Assembly (NCBI GenBank): GCA_964017045.1
Contig: OZ024807.1
Coordinates: 11,167,893 to 11,231,892, forward strand
DNA: 64,000 nucleotides
Direction of reading: 5' to 3'
DNA from: Omphiscola glabra
Taxonomy: Eukaryota; Mollusca; Gastropoda; Lymnaeidae
The translations under genes were made by a program, and so were the position numbers. The notes beneath the pieces were generated by a model that searched no databases, was not told where the DNA came from, and was given only the letters and a program-made list of their open reading frames with translations. Shown piece by piece: positions 1-10,290 of the stretch. Every line of letters begins with the position of its first letter. Positions within the stretch are counted from its first letter, which is position 1.

Positions 1-273
1 TCTGTGTTTGTTTTTTTAAAGCGGACATTTTGTTTTAAAAATCACGATTATATAACTTTACAAACAGAGGAACCATCCACACGCGTAAGCTATTGTTTTA
101 AATGTATCTCCCATTCCTTGCATTGGAATTAAATCAATAAACACATTTCATAATTCTAAATGGCCAGGTATTCGTGGAACCCGTCAACTTTTAACACTTT
201 AAAATGTCTCTCAATGCAATGCCCCGATGGCCACGTCTCGTTCACAATAACATTTTCCATAACTCCAGACACA

Positions 274-423
274 ATGCCTGGACAATGGTCAGTATCAATG
301 AACGCCAAGTCAGTTGGATCCCCTCCTTCCCACGAGGGTGCTGGATGTCACCGTGACCCGTCACCAAATACGCCACCGACTGACAGCAGAGGTTCCCCTT
401 TGTCGTCGTCGCTCTCCTCTAAG
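274..423 (+). CDS. nuclear receptor exon 1, A/B domain
   Basis: Open frame rich in Ser, Pro and Thr, ending [10 protein letters not shown] at a good donor (AAG|GTATGC) in phase 0, which joins the phase-0 acceptor at 2208. In-frame ATGs lie at 160, 274 and 298. I chose 274 because Ser/Pro-rich A/B-like sequence follows it and the frame upstream looks non-coding, but an acceptor near 267 (ctccag) could also start the exon. A/B domains are poorly conserved, so this link rests on phase, composition and distance only. Confidence 0.55.
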
Positions 424-3400
424 GTATGCGTCACTATGGCTGCCCTGACGGCGCGATGCACATTCACAAAAGATACAGAGGACGTACGACTTAACTATTA
501 CAACTGTATCAACCATTTGGTTGATTACCTATCGGGCTCGGTAAGGTAAAGAGCGGAAAGTAAATTGATGCAGGCGTCAGGCATAATATAAATCTATTAC
601 AATATTTTACAAACAAATATTTAGAGCTTGGGCAATCCTTAAGTTTAAGTTTTGGATGCCAACGAAAGCTTAACTTATTGTCTTAAATCTAAACTAAGTT
701 GACCTTAGAATATAACACATAGTAGAGCCACTCCACTATATTTCAAAATGCAGTCCTCGAATAAATTCTATGGAATAATAAATGATCTAAATTGTTTAGA
801 ATAATAAATGCTCTAAATTTTTTACTATAATAAATGCTCTAAATTCTATAGAATAATAAATGCTCTAAATTCTTTAGAATAATAAATGTTCTAATTCTAT
901 AGGATAATAAATTCTTTAAATTCTATAGAATAATTAACAGATTAAGTAGTTCACCTTGGTAGCAACATAATTGCGTTCAATTTAATTAAAATTATTTCAT
1001 TTTCCGTTACATCCCGTCTATAGTCCGTTTAGACCCTCCATTGTCCACTACGACAATCGATTGTCCACTACGACCCTCCATTGTCCACTACGACCATCCA
1101 TCGTCCACTACGACCCTCCATTGTCCACTACGACCCGCCATTGTCCACTACGACCCTCCATTATCCACTACGACACTCCATTGTCAGTTTCGAAATAAAC
1201 GAATAAGGTAACAAACGCCTTTCCAGAAGTGAAATTTAAAAAAAAAACTGAATGGGTGAGGGGGTGTGGGAGTGGTGGGTTGGGGGGGGATACCAGACAT
1301 TTTGATCAAACCAACAAGTGAACAAAGTTTTACATCAGTATCTCTATCTAAGTTGTTACTATGCTGATCAGGAAATACAAAGAACATGGTATTAGAAAAG
1401 ATGAAATTAGAAGATTCAAAACAACGAACGTTTAAAATAGAAAGAAAGAAAAACTAGCTTATAAAGAATATGACAGAGGTACTAATAAAGCTATTATTTT
1501 TTTTCTTTCTTCTTTTTGTTGTGTTGTTCACTGACGAAGCCTTTATGCCGACACAATCCTTGTTTGTTTGTTTTGTTTCGTTTTTCTTTAGTTTTTCCCA
1601 AGTGTCAAGCTGTAAGGATCCCCGAGAGTCGGTGTTGTGCCTGAGTGCGTATCAGATTATAAGCGTAGGGATACTAAACGCAAAGGAGTAGTGTGCAGGT
1701 GGGAGTTGGTCAGCAGAGCAGGGGAGAGCGATGGGGTAGGACACTGACCGGACCAGTGGTTAAGTGTTATTGTGGATTTTGTGTGAGTAGGTTAGTCCAA
1801 TGATCCTTTTGGTATGTGTGGTTCATTGGCTAAGCTTGTTAGCGTAACCCAAAATTTACTAGAGGGGGAACTTATTCGTTTAGAGAGTAGTAGAATCAAA
1901 GCTCATGATCAATAACTGCAAAGAACTTTGTGTCAAGTGCTTGTGCACCCTGTGTACAGCGACAGTGTGTTTAAATTATCATACCCTAGACAATGGAGCC
2001 ATACGCGAAACAATTCGTGACACCAAGCTGATTTTTATACTTCCTATTTCCCCAACCTGGACGCGGTTTTGCCCTACCTGTCTGCTCCGAATATTATATT
2101 CTTTCATTTGATGTACGGTAGTACGAAATTAGTTTACGTCACAGGCATCAAGTTTTAACATACGTCTGAGGGTTTATGAAAATTAATAATTTTTTTCCAA
2201 ACTACAGACGGAAATACGTCGACCATCCGTTCTTCCGCCATGCCGAGTGTGTACAAGCAAGGCTTCCGGTCTCCATTATGGGGTCGTCACGTGCGAGGCG
2301 TGTAACGGGTTTTTCAGGTGAGCACTAAAATAAAAAAGTATATGCTCGCTCACTGCTTAGATTCGCTATAAATTATAAGTTCGTCATATCATTTGATTTC
2401 GAATGTTCTTACTTAAAAAACTTTATAGTGCTAATTCTTAACAAAAGTTTCACTTTTTTTTTTTTAGAAGGAGCCTTAAAAGAAGAGCCATCTACCTCTG
2501 TTCCAAAGACAGACGGTGTGACGTGAAAGGCAAGAAGCGCGGGGAATGCAGCTACTGTAGGTATCAGACGTGTTTGGCCGTGGGAATGTCAAAAAATGCC
2601 GTCAAGACAGGAAGGTAAGGGGGTCAACTCTTATCTGTAAAGCGAGAATAATTTTTCAGGAGTTTTGTCCCGTAGCTATATAAAATATATTAAACTGTAG
2701 CCAACACTTTATTTTCAAATAAATCTATATTTTTGCCTTTTTAAAAATATTTTTCTTTCTTAAGAAATGTTTAATGTACTATTTTGTACATAAAACAAAA
2801 ATTGTTATTTGTAAACCATTAGAGGATCATTTAACCCATGAACTCCCATTTCATTGATCTCATTAGCTTCCATGTCATTGATCTCATGAACTTCCATATC
2901 ATTGATCTCATGAAATTCCATCTCATTGATCTCATGAACTTCCATCTCATTGATCTCACGAACTTCCATCTCACTGATCCCATCTCCACCAGATATTCAG
3001 ACAAGACCCGGCTGGCGTACGCCATTGAGACGGACAACCAGAACAAAAACAACCCACCGGTAGAAGATTTCTCAAGGCTGGACACAACGACTTCTGACCT
3101 GATCAAACGTCACGATCAGCACGTGCAGCACCCCGGGCGCGTTCCTGACCACGAACCATTCGAAAGACAGTGCAAGTTTGTGTCACCTTCTACTTTCTTG
3201 GTGTAAATTATTTTGTCTCTGTTATAAATTGAAATAAATTTTGACATGGGAGCATACCAACTATTGGGCTGGCTTGCTCACCGCAGAGTTACTGTTCAGG
3301 CGCTCCTTATAAGTTAATTTGAATGTGGTAATTTAAATACTATTCAAATATGTTGTTGTTAACATTGGTTTGCGACTGCAAAAATACATTACAAGAACCT

Positions 3401-6400
3401 TTCCAGTACGCTAACACCGTTACGAATTCTTTCCATTTCATGTATTTTAAATTTGTTCTTATACATCAGTACAGCATTATAACGGGGGGGGGGGGGAAGG
3501 GGGGGAGGGGTTAAAGTGAAATGGTGGATAATTGTATTGTATTTTAAATGGCAGGTGTTCAAAGCTCTACTCTTCTCAAGCTCATTCCATCGACAGTGTT
3601 ACAAGGACCACGACACACTCTAAGGACATCCCCGGCGTGCCAGGCGTGAGGACCCCGGCTGATACGAGTGATGCGGGTTTCTCAAAAATAAGGGCAGGAT
3701 TCCTCGAGGTAGAGACGTTCATGAATTTTCGGGCTTTCATCTTTTTTAATTTTTAAAAACTTTATCATTAAATATAAATATAAAAAATAAACGGTGGCAG
3801 GCTTCTAGTCTCTCGGCACATTGGAGAGTTCAAATTGTCTACACTCTATACATTGTGCCACGGGTCAGCTGTGGCTTGAGGTCATCACTTTATTTCTGTC
3901 TTCTTTATACTTCATTGAGGCGTAGAATTGTAACTGTTTCATCCGCGTCTGTGATGCCGTCTTCTCGTTTGTTGTGGAGTTAGATTTGATTTCAAATGCG
4001 GCAATTATAGCACAATTTTTCCATTAAAAAAAAAAAAGAAAGTCTTCAAAGGCATATTCTATAGTATTCGATTGACACGGGCTATGAGCTCGTGGAGCAG
4101 TTAAACAAAACGAAATTCTACAATTTCCACCAAAAGCATAGGATGAGAGACTGGCACCCCGCCCCCCATACTTTAATGTTATTTCACCTTGTTGCACCAA
4201 GGACTTACCCAAAAAGGGAAATAAGCTTATACATATTTAAAGGAAAACCGTCATGAAAATGATTGATCATGCAGCTCGCCCTCAAAATCGTGTCGGACGA
4301 CTCGTGATACAGCAGGTGCGGAGCCGTATTGAGACTTTTAGAGGAACACTGCAGTCCCCACGTTACAAAGTTGATAGATTTTTTTTTTGTCAAACATGAC
4401 AACTTTGGGGTCCTTAAGCATATGTGACCCCTCACCCCACCCCCACATCTGCAGCCTCCAGGTCTGCAAGGCCCACACGACGGTACTGGCCAGTCATCTA
4501 ATTTTCTTAAGGTAAGGAAGCAGAAATCCTCTATGCACATTGAGCCGCCATCTATTTTATTCCTGTACCCGCTGGTCGTCTCTTTTCTTCTTGTTGAGCA
4601 CCACTATGGTTTTGAAAATTTAATCTGTGTTAAGAGTTGCCTCGTATAATAAACGATTACGTAAGAAAGGACTGAGAAAAATCAGCATGCAAAGAAAACG
4701 ATAGCAAAGCTAGTTATACTACCAATATTTAATTTAGTTATACAAAGAAATTTCTATCAAAATACAAATTGCAGAAGCAGAAGCAATACAAAAAAATGTA
4801 TCAACTAACAGCAAGAAAAAAAAGTACATTCCTTAAAACCCCCACAAATATTGCCGTACACACACACAGTTATGTAATGTCTCGTATGGCAAAAATTTCT
4901 CCCTCGCTCTCTATCCCTCTCTCGCCATGTCTATCTATTTATAAACCTCCCGGACTTGATAGAGGGATTAAATCAGAACGACCCAGCAAAGGAATTCCAG
5001 AAATAGCGTCACCTAAGGGCATTCTTTAGAAGAGTTAGGACGCATTCGAACGAAAAGAACCTTTTCCCAACCAAGAGTGGGTGGGAAAGTGATGATACAG
5101 AACATGTGTAAGGGGAAGTCAATATAAAGGCCATACTAACGAGACAAGTTGTGGTAGATAAAAATTAATGTGTTGAAACGACACGCTAGACCAAGCCATA
5201 GGCTATGATATAACAATGTGAAATAAGATATTTTCTAATTTCTCAGAAATTGTCGCTTTATTATGTCAAGTAGATTTTTAAAACTTATTTCTTAGAACTG
5301 TTTGCATCATTATGTCAGTTCGCATTCCCATTCCCCAGAACTGGCTGCATCATTTTGCCAAGTTTGTCCAGCGTATTCCGGGATTTAATCTGCTTCACCT
5401 AAACGACCAGGCGTCCCTAGTCAGGTCAACCTGGCATGAAATTTGGCTGCTAGGTGCACACAGGGGATTTAACTCTGAAATTAAAGTATGTCTTAACCTT
5501 CCCCCCCCCCCCCCAAGTTCACTTAATTTACGAAGATTTAGCCTGCCAAGATGGCTTACCACCACCACCACACCAACCCTCTTTTTTTACGCCTGGCATC
5601 ACACTATTTATTTTAAGGCTAAGTAAACAACCCAGAGTTGTGTCCTTTTATATATTTGATATCTCTCATTTGCTATTTATTAGTAAAAAACCAGATGACG
5701 AAAATAACTTTGTTACATATTAAATAAAGCCATTTAAAAAAAAGGGTTCTCCACCAATTGGGAAGGACGCAATGACGTAACTAAACGGTTGGAAAAAGCA
5801 ACTAAACTATTTTAAGCTTCAGCTTTTTAGACAATGAGAAATCACCGAGGGCCAAATTCTGTCTCACGACGCTTCCAAGTTCTGAAACCGCTGAGCATGA
5901 CCATGCCGAGGAAAACCGTTGCCCGGGGGGGGGGGGGGGGTGATGGCTGGCAATGACGCGTATAATCAAATATTGCTGCCCGGGGAAGACCAGTAAAAAA
6001 TACAAAATAAAAATCCCATTGTCTTTGTGAGTTACATGGAATTTCATAGTTAAATTCAATATTAAGGTTTAACTAAAGACGACGTTGGCTCCCCCCCCCC
6101 CGATGTGCCCCCTCCCCCCCCCTTCCCCTAATTATCGTAAGAAGATCTTTTTTTTTTTTTTAAAATCTCAAAATTTCCAAAATGATATCTTCAGCCATAC
6201 TAGGATTTCCAATTCAAAAGTAAATAATTCTCTAGAAATAACACTTCATAAGCGCATTGATTGTTACGGTAAGCACTATGGCCTGAATATCAATAAGTAA
6301 AAGGAGAGGGTGGGAGATCCCGTGGGGGGTAAGTGAGATCCCAATACATATAGGTCTCAAGATCATCGTCTGGTTTTCACTTTCAGTAATGTTGTTATAG

Positions 6401-9400
6401 CTAGCAATTGCTCCATATCATGCAACAGCATTAGTACATTAGGACGTAAATTCACCATCCCAACTCCTAGGAAAGTCGATCGTGTCCACTGTGTGTGTAT
6501 GCACAGTGTCGGACCGACGGGTGTCCCTGGGTCGGGGGCGGCCTCCAGCAGAAATCCCGATCGAGCGAACTCGTGTGGGGGCCGTCCTGGCAAAGGGCCA
6601 TCTCCAACGTGCCGCTTCGCGGCCCAATATTCGGGCTTAGTGGGGTTGCTTCGGGGATGGCATCCCCCGATGCCATTTCCCAATGTGACATTTCAATGCA
6701 CAGGGCCTCCAATGCCTTAATCCGGCCGGTGCAGAGTTTGTAGTCTATGTACCATCATTACCTCTGTGTCCCAAATAAAAAGAAAAACATAATAGCTCTG
6801 CGGGTTAGTAACACGACCGTTATTTTAAGACCTGCACCAGTTAACTACATTCGTAGTGGGTTTTTTTTCAATTTCACCAAGGTGACGGTCAGTCCCAACG
6901 GTACGGCTAATTCCAACGGTACGGCTAATCCCAATGGCACTGTCGCACATGACGATGAAATCAAGATGGTGTATGGTGAAGTCTACGCAGATCTGTCCTA
7001 CAAGTAAGAATTAGCCAAAAAATATAACAACTATAATTATTCCTCAAATATATCAAATATCTCTTATATATAAATTTTGCTTCTGTTGTGTCCTGCTTAC
7101 TTTTTTTTCGAAACCAACGTCACCCCAACTCAACATGTTTTAATTTTAGTAGTCATGAATGAGAAAAAATGTCGTGCGTGACGTGTGAACTCTGGTAAAA
7201 AATAGTATTTTTTGGAGAAGGCGAATATTATTCGGTGTTATTGTTCGTGTTCCTCTGTCACTCAGCGAGCTTCATGCGTGACATCTCAACCCCTTGACAT
7301 AGTTGTTTATCTTCGGCACACTGCGACTGTTGTCTTTCGTTAGTCTTTGTTATAAAATGAACGACGGTATCTTCTATGTCGACTGGTTTTTGTACAGCGA
7401 TGTAGTCCGCGATCCGGCAAACAGCTTGTTCCTATCAGTGGGTTATTTCTTGACACAAACGGTTGACGAAGGCGGTGCAGTCTCACTACGACATAGTACA
7501 ATGCAGTCTCACTAGGACATAGGGCAATGCAGTCTCACTACGACATAGGGCGGTAGATTTCTTTGCATATTGACACAGACTGTTGACGAAGGCAAAGCAG
7601 TCTCAATACGACATAGGACAATGCAGTCTCACTACGACATAGGACAATGCAGTCTCACTAGGACATAGGGCGGCAGATTTCGTTGCATACTATAGAAAAC
7701 TGAGAAGTCAACTCTTTTTCTCAAAATGCCCGAGCCCGGAGTAAAAAAACACCAACTGCACTTCGTTTACCCTTGTTAAATATTGAATTTGATCCATAAG
7801 TTATAATAATTCAGATAACAAAGTAAAAGGCAACATGAACATATTGGTTTTACAATGAAATAATGTTTACAATCTAAAAGATGTATGTTTTGTTTCGGTA
7901 TTTCGGTGTAACATAAAAGAAGCCATATTAATAAGTTTGTGTTTTTCAAAGCTCCAATTCGAATGTACTAAAGAGTATTCACAAAACAAGTGTCTTAAAA
8001 GACATTTCTATCACAAGGAGGCTCATTCATTCATTCCTTGAGCCGAAAAATCGTTAAAATTTTAAAGTTTTGTCTAGCATTAATTAAATTTGTTTAATTA
8101 GATTGTTTCTTTGAAGCGGCTTCAGTCTCTGAACAATAGTCAGTGGCGTAGCGAGCTTAACTCGCGCCCGGGGCACAATACCTTTTTAGCGCCCTCCCCC
8201 AATACTTTTTTAGCGTCCCCCCCTATTCGAAAACCATAAAATATTATAGTAAAATATACCATTTGGCGCCCCTTTGTGAGTAGCGCCCGGGGCATGATGC
8301 CCCCCTTGCCCCCATCACTACGCCACTGACAATAGCTAAGTACGGCTAGACTAATGAAGGCACGGCATTTATTATTTTACCGAATGCCTGGTGACCTTTC
8401 CAGACTGTCGAACCAACTTAAGAAGTTAAAGGTGACACCCGAGGAAATAGTCCTGATAAAAATGATGTGCCTGACCTATCCTGACAGACACCGGCTTGAA
8501 AACCCAGATCAGGTGAAGTTATAAATTGGTTATCACAAGTAGCTCATCTAGAAAAGAATAGTGTCACAGCTGCGTTTCTTTAACTATTGAACGAGCCCCC
8601 CACATCCACCTGTTATTTCGGCATCAAAAGATACAGATAAATCATTTGCTGATAGAGTTTTAAAATTAACTTATGACAAATCTGACTTCTTAAGGATAAT
8701 TAATATAACAGTTTGATTTATATTAATATTGCTAAATCTACCTGGACTGAATACTATGACTTAAAATAAAAACCAGACTTGAATTCTCTTAATAAGTGAT
8801 ATTTTAAACTTACCGGGTGCCTCCTGCGGTTCCATGATGCATTAAAAATTATACTGACGATTTATCTCAGTCCGTCAACCGTTTAATTAGTTAATCTAAT
8901 CCCACAGGTGCGGTCACTCCACTGGCTGGTGACCCAGTGCCTGAGGAGAGAGCTCGAGAAGACACACCTTGATGAGCCTGGTGTTTTCTCTGAGGTGAAT
9001 TTACTTTATCGATTGATCATGCCATTATTATACTCTTATATTATGTTAGAAAATATGTGTTTATAGATATAAAATTGCATTAATTAACCGATTAAATGGA
9101 AGTTGCACATTTATCCTAACGATTGATAGTAGGAGTTAATAGCCATAGCTTTAACGTTTTTCAATATTACAACAACAAAAATGGGGGGAGGGGAGGTGGA
9201 TTACTAGATCGCCATTTTACCTGGCATGGTTTGAAGATCCAGAAGATTTGTAAACCACCATCGAAATTTAAAAATTATAATTAATACATGAACTTCCTCA
9301 TACAACGTAACGCATATGACGTGCGTCATGCTTCGCAATATAAATTTTGCCTAGGTCAAGTTAGAGCAGTTTTTGAAGTAGTTAAAAATAAATTGAGGGA

Positions 9401-9756
9401 GAATGCAATTTTAAGCAATGAAGAAAAAAAAGAAAAATGCACGCACTGTTCTTAAGTTCCTAAAAAAGTTTTTAAAAAAATTGTTAGACGTTTTTTTCAG
9501 TGTGAACTAAAAAGAAATTCCTGCACGAGTTAAATCAGATATATAACTGCATGCGTTATTTTTATAGAATTCATGTAAATTTGAATTTGTTAAATTATTT
9601 TTTGTGTGTGTGGCCCAGATTGTAGCATGCGTTGTGGACCTCAGAGCCGCCCTGCATAATAGTCTGTTACCTGGCAAAGGCCTCATGTACACACACAGCC
9701 TGAATAGTGTAACACCGTTGCTGAAGGAGCTACTCAGAGACAGCGAGCACCACTGA
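274..9756 (+). CDS. nuclear receptor gene, ten coding exons (joined)
   Basis: A ligand-type nuclear receptor, a nuclear transcription factor. Proposed join: 274-423, 2208-2317, 2468-2614, 2993-3202, 3555-3708, 5339-5485, 6882-7003, 8404-8512, 8908-8994, 9619-9756 (1374 nt, 457 residues plus stop if ATG 274 and the 3202 donor are right). Every junction has AG/GT sites and matching phase, which is the main evidence. Domain order is A/B (Ser/Pro-rich), DNA-binding domain with eight zinc-binding cysteines, hinge, then ligand-binding domain with the helix 3-5 signature (FAK.....IPGF...DQ), helices 7-10 and a PLLKEL AF-2 helix. The P-box CEACNG differs from the usual CEGCKG. Little sequence represents helices 1-2, so a symmetrical phase-0 exon may be missing between 3708 and 5339. 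Subfamily is not assigned; NR1-like is my best guess. The start codon is uncertain. Confidence 0.88.
760..940. repeat. minisatellite, about 27-bp unit
   Basis: About six diverged copies of a unit containing aataataaatgctctaaat. It lies in intron 1 of the nuclear receptor gene. Confidence 0.8.
1031..1185. repeat. minisatellite, 20-bp unit
   Basis: About 7.7 copies of attgtccactacgaccctcc, with point variants (ccgcc, catcc, acaatcg). Intronic. Confidence 0.9.
2208..2317 (+). CDS. nuclear receptor exon 2, first zinc finger
   Basis: Acceptor ttccaaactacag, then a frame with CRVC, SGLHYGV and TCEACNGFF, which is the first zinc finger of a nuclear receptor with its four cysteines. It ends at AG|GTGAGC in phase 2. 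The P-box helix, which decides DNA half-site choice, reads CEACNG. The splice inside the codon after FF lies at the end of finger 1. Confidence 0.97.
2468..2614 (+). CDS. nuclear receptor exon 3, second zinc finger
   Basis: Follows a long polypyrimidine acceptor. Reads [12 protein letters not shown], the D-box CSKDRRC with five residues between cysteines, GECSYC and [10 protein letters not shown], closing the DNA-binding domain with cysteines 5-8. The donor GAAG|GTAAGG is phase 2. All eight ligand cysteines are present across exons 2 and 3, so the domain should fold. Confidence 0.97.
2836..2990. repeat. minisatellite, 24-bp unit, against exon 4 acceptor
   Basis: About six copies of a unit like cttccatctcattgatctca. 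The last, diverged copy runs into the acceptor at 2991-2992. Open frames on both strands here are repeat artefacts. Confidence 0.92.
2993..3202 (+). CDS. nuclear receptor exon 4, C-terminal extension and hinge
   Basis: Acceptor ctccaccag in phase 2. Continues [14 protein letters not shown], matching the C-terminal extension that follows [10 protein letters not shown] in many receptors, then a hydrophilic hinge. Two phase-2 donors fit: GT|GTAAAT (exon end 3202) or AA|GTTTGT (exon end 3175). I prefer 3202 because GTAAAT is nearer consensus. Confidence 0.85.
3203..3554 (+). other. intron, nuclear receptor gene
   Basis: AT-rich sequence with a poly-G tract near 3485-3510. No element recognised. 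Confidence 0.5.
3555..3708 (+). CDS. nuclear receptor exon 5, hinge
   Basis: Acceptor aaatggcag, one base completes the phase-2 codon, then [20 protein letters not shown] and onward to [11 protein letters not shown]. The donor CGAG|GTAGAG is phase 0 and joins the helix-3 exon at 5339. Composition is Ser/Thr-rich and hinge-like, with no domain recognised. Confidence 0.75.
3709..5338 (+). other. intron, nuclear receptor gene
   Basis: Mostly AT-rich. Near its 3' end it contains two decayed copies of the following exon's acceptor and 5' edge (starting 5247 and 5296). No further exon found. Confidence 0.5.
5339..5485 (+). CDS. nuclear receptor exon 6, ligand-binding domain helices 3-5
   Basis: Acceptor cccattccccag, phase 0. 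Reads [14 protein letters not shown], then [18 protein letters not shown], the ligand-binding-domain signature spanning helices 3, 4 and 5. The expected Lys after DQ..LL is replaced by Arg (LVR), part of the coactivator charge clamp. The donor TAAA|GTATGT is phase 0. Confidence 0.95.
5486..6881 (+). other. intron, nuclear receptor gene, with a GC-rich block
   Basis: Contains homopolymer C and G tracts (5500-5515, 5926-5940, 6090-6125) and a GC-rich block at about 6370-6740 unlike the surroundings, with overlapping open frames on both strands. I could not identify the block; a degraded insertion is likely. Confidence 0.45.
6882..7003 (+). CDS. nuclear receptor exon 7, helix 5-7 loop
   Basis: Acceptor ttcaccaag, phase 0. 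Starts with VTVSP and a short tandem [15 protein letters not shown] repeat from an 18-nt duplication, then [18 protein letters not shown]. The donor TACAA|GTAAGA is phase 2. The repeat makes an unusual Asn/Gly-rich insert between helix 5 and helix 7. Confidence 0.85.
7452..7690. repeat. two-level tandem repeat, about 26-bp and 120-bp units
   Basis: A unit like gcagtctcactacgacatag repeats about six times. The whole block, from ttgacgaaggc to gcggcagatttc, is itself duplicated with about 120-bp spacing. Intronic. Confidence 0.8.
8141..8328 (+). mobile_element. hAT-like MITE, copy A
   Basis: A 188-bp element with terminal inverted repeats CAGTGGCGTAG / CTACGCCACTG. It is flanked by acaatagt (8133-8140) and acaatagc (8329-8336), an 8-bp target duplication with one mismatch, as expected for hAT transposons. 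It codes for nothing. The opposite-orientation copy is at 48580-48748. It sits 75 bp before exon 8. Confidence 0.9.
8404..8512 (+). CDS. nuclear receptor exon 8, helices 7-8
   Basis: Acceptor gacctttccag; one base completes the phase-2 codon. Reads [20 protein letters not shown] and [14 protein letters not shown], the helix 7 - helix 8 stretch (L.L...E..LLK...L..PDR). The donor CAG|GTGAAG is phase 0. Confidence 0.95.
8908..8994 (+). CDS. nuclear receptor exon 9, helix 9
   Basis: Acceptor taatcccacag, 29 codons, phase 0 at both ends. Reads [20 protein letters not shown] and ends VFSE|GTGAAT. It matches the amphipathic helix 9 region that follows helix 8. Confidence 0.92.
9619..9756 (+). CDS. 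nuclear receptor exon 10, helices 10-12 and stop
   Basis: Acceptor tgtgtggcccag, phase 0. Reads [14 protein letters not shown] (helix 10), then [12 protein letters not shown], a canonical AF-2 activation helix, and stops at TGA 9754-9756. The last 22 bases of coding sequence and the start of the 3' UTR are duplicated just downstream (9791-9840). Confidence 0.95.
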   Translation: MVACVVDLRAALHNSLLPGKGLMYTHSLNSVTPLLKELLRDSEHH

Positions 9757-9840
9757 CTTTTCATACTGTACTATACTGTATATGTTTGAAAACTGAGAGA
9801 CAGCGAGCACCAATGACTTTTCATACTGTACGATACTGTA
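9733..9840 (+). repeat. tandem duplication of the terminal exon end
   Basis: Two copies of about 50 bp: gagacagcgagcaccactga at about 9737 and gagacagcgagcaccaatga at about 9795, each followed by cttttcatactgtac. The second copy lies in the 3' UTR. Confidence 0.9.
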
Positions 9841-10107
9841 GTTATATTTTTTAAAAAAAAACCCGTTTTGTTCTGTTTAGAGTTTAGACTTGTTAGGCGG
9901 GTTTGGTTGTTTTACACCTACAAGATATTTCAGTTTTATCCCCTCTTAAAAATTGTTTTGCTATTTTCGTGGGATCTAGAGAGTAAACAAAAGATATCTC
10001 CTCATGAATTGACCGAAATAATTATAAGCAACCACACACTTTTCCCTCAAGCCCCTCTTGTACCCAACATTGTCGCAATGTTTCATTTGATTATTTTTTT
10101 GTTTCTT

Positions 10108-10290
10108 CCGACGCTGTTATGGTTAATGACCCCCTCTTCAGTGATCGATGAGCCGACTCTGTCATGGTTAATGACATTCTCTTCAGTTATCGATAAGCCG
10201 ACGCTGTCATGGTTAATAACATTCTTCTCAGTGATCGATGAGCCGACTCTGTCATGGTTAATGACATTCTCTTCAGTGATCGATACGCCG
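10108..10290. repeat. minisatellite, 45-bp unit
   Basis: About four copies of a unit containing gtcatggttaatgacattct and cagtgatcgatgagccgac. The unit is a multiple of three, which explains the open frames on both strands. Confidence 0.88.

Larger units (their letters stand above)
424..2207 (+). other. intron 1 of the nuclear receptor gene
   Basis: Contains two minisatellites (about 760-940 and 1031-1185) and a degenerate CTGACGA motif repeat near 1531. The rest is AT-rich, with no further exon recognised. Confidence 0.5.

Noticed and set aside
160..273. N-terminal extension of the first nuclear receptor exon from ATG 160
   Set aside because: The frame is open but composition before 274 looks non-coding. 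I kept the shorter start, though 160 cannot be excluded.
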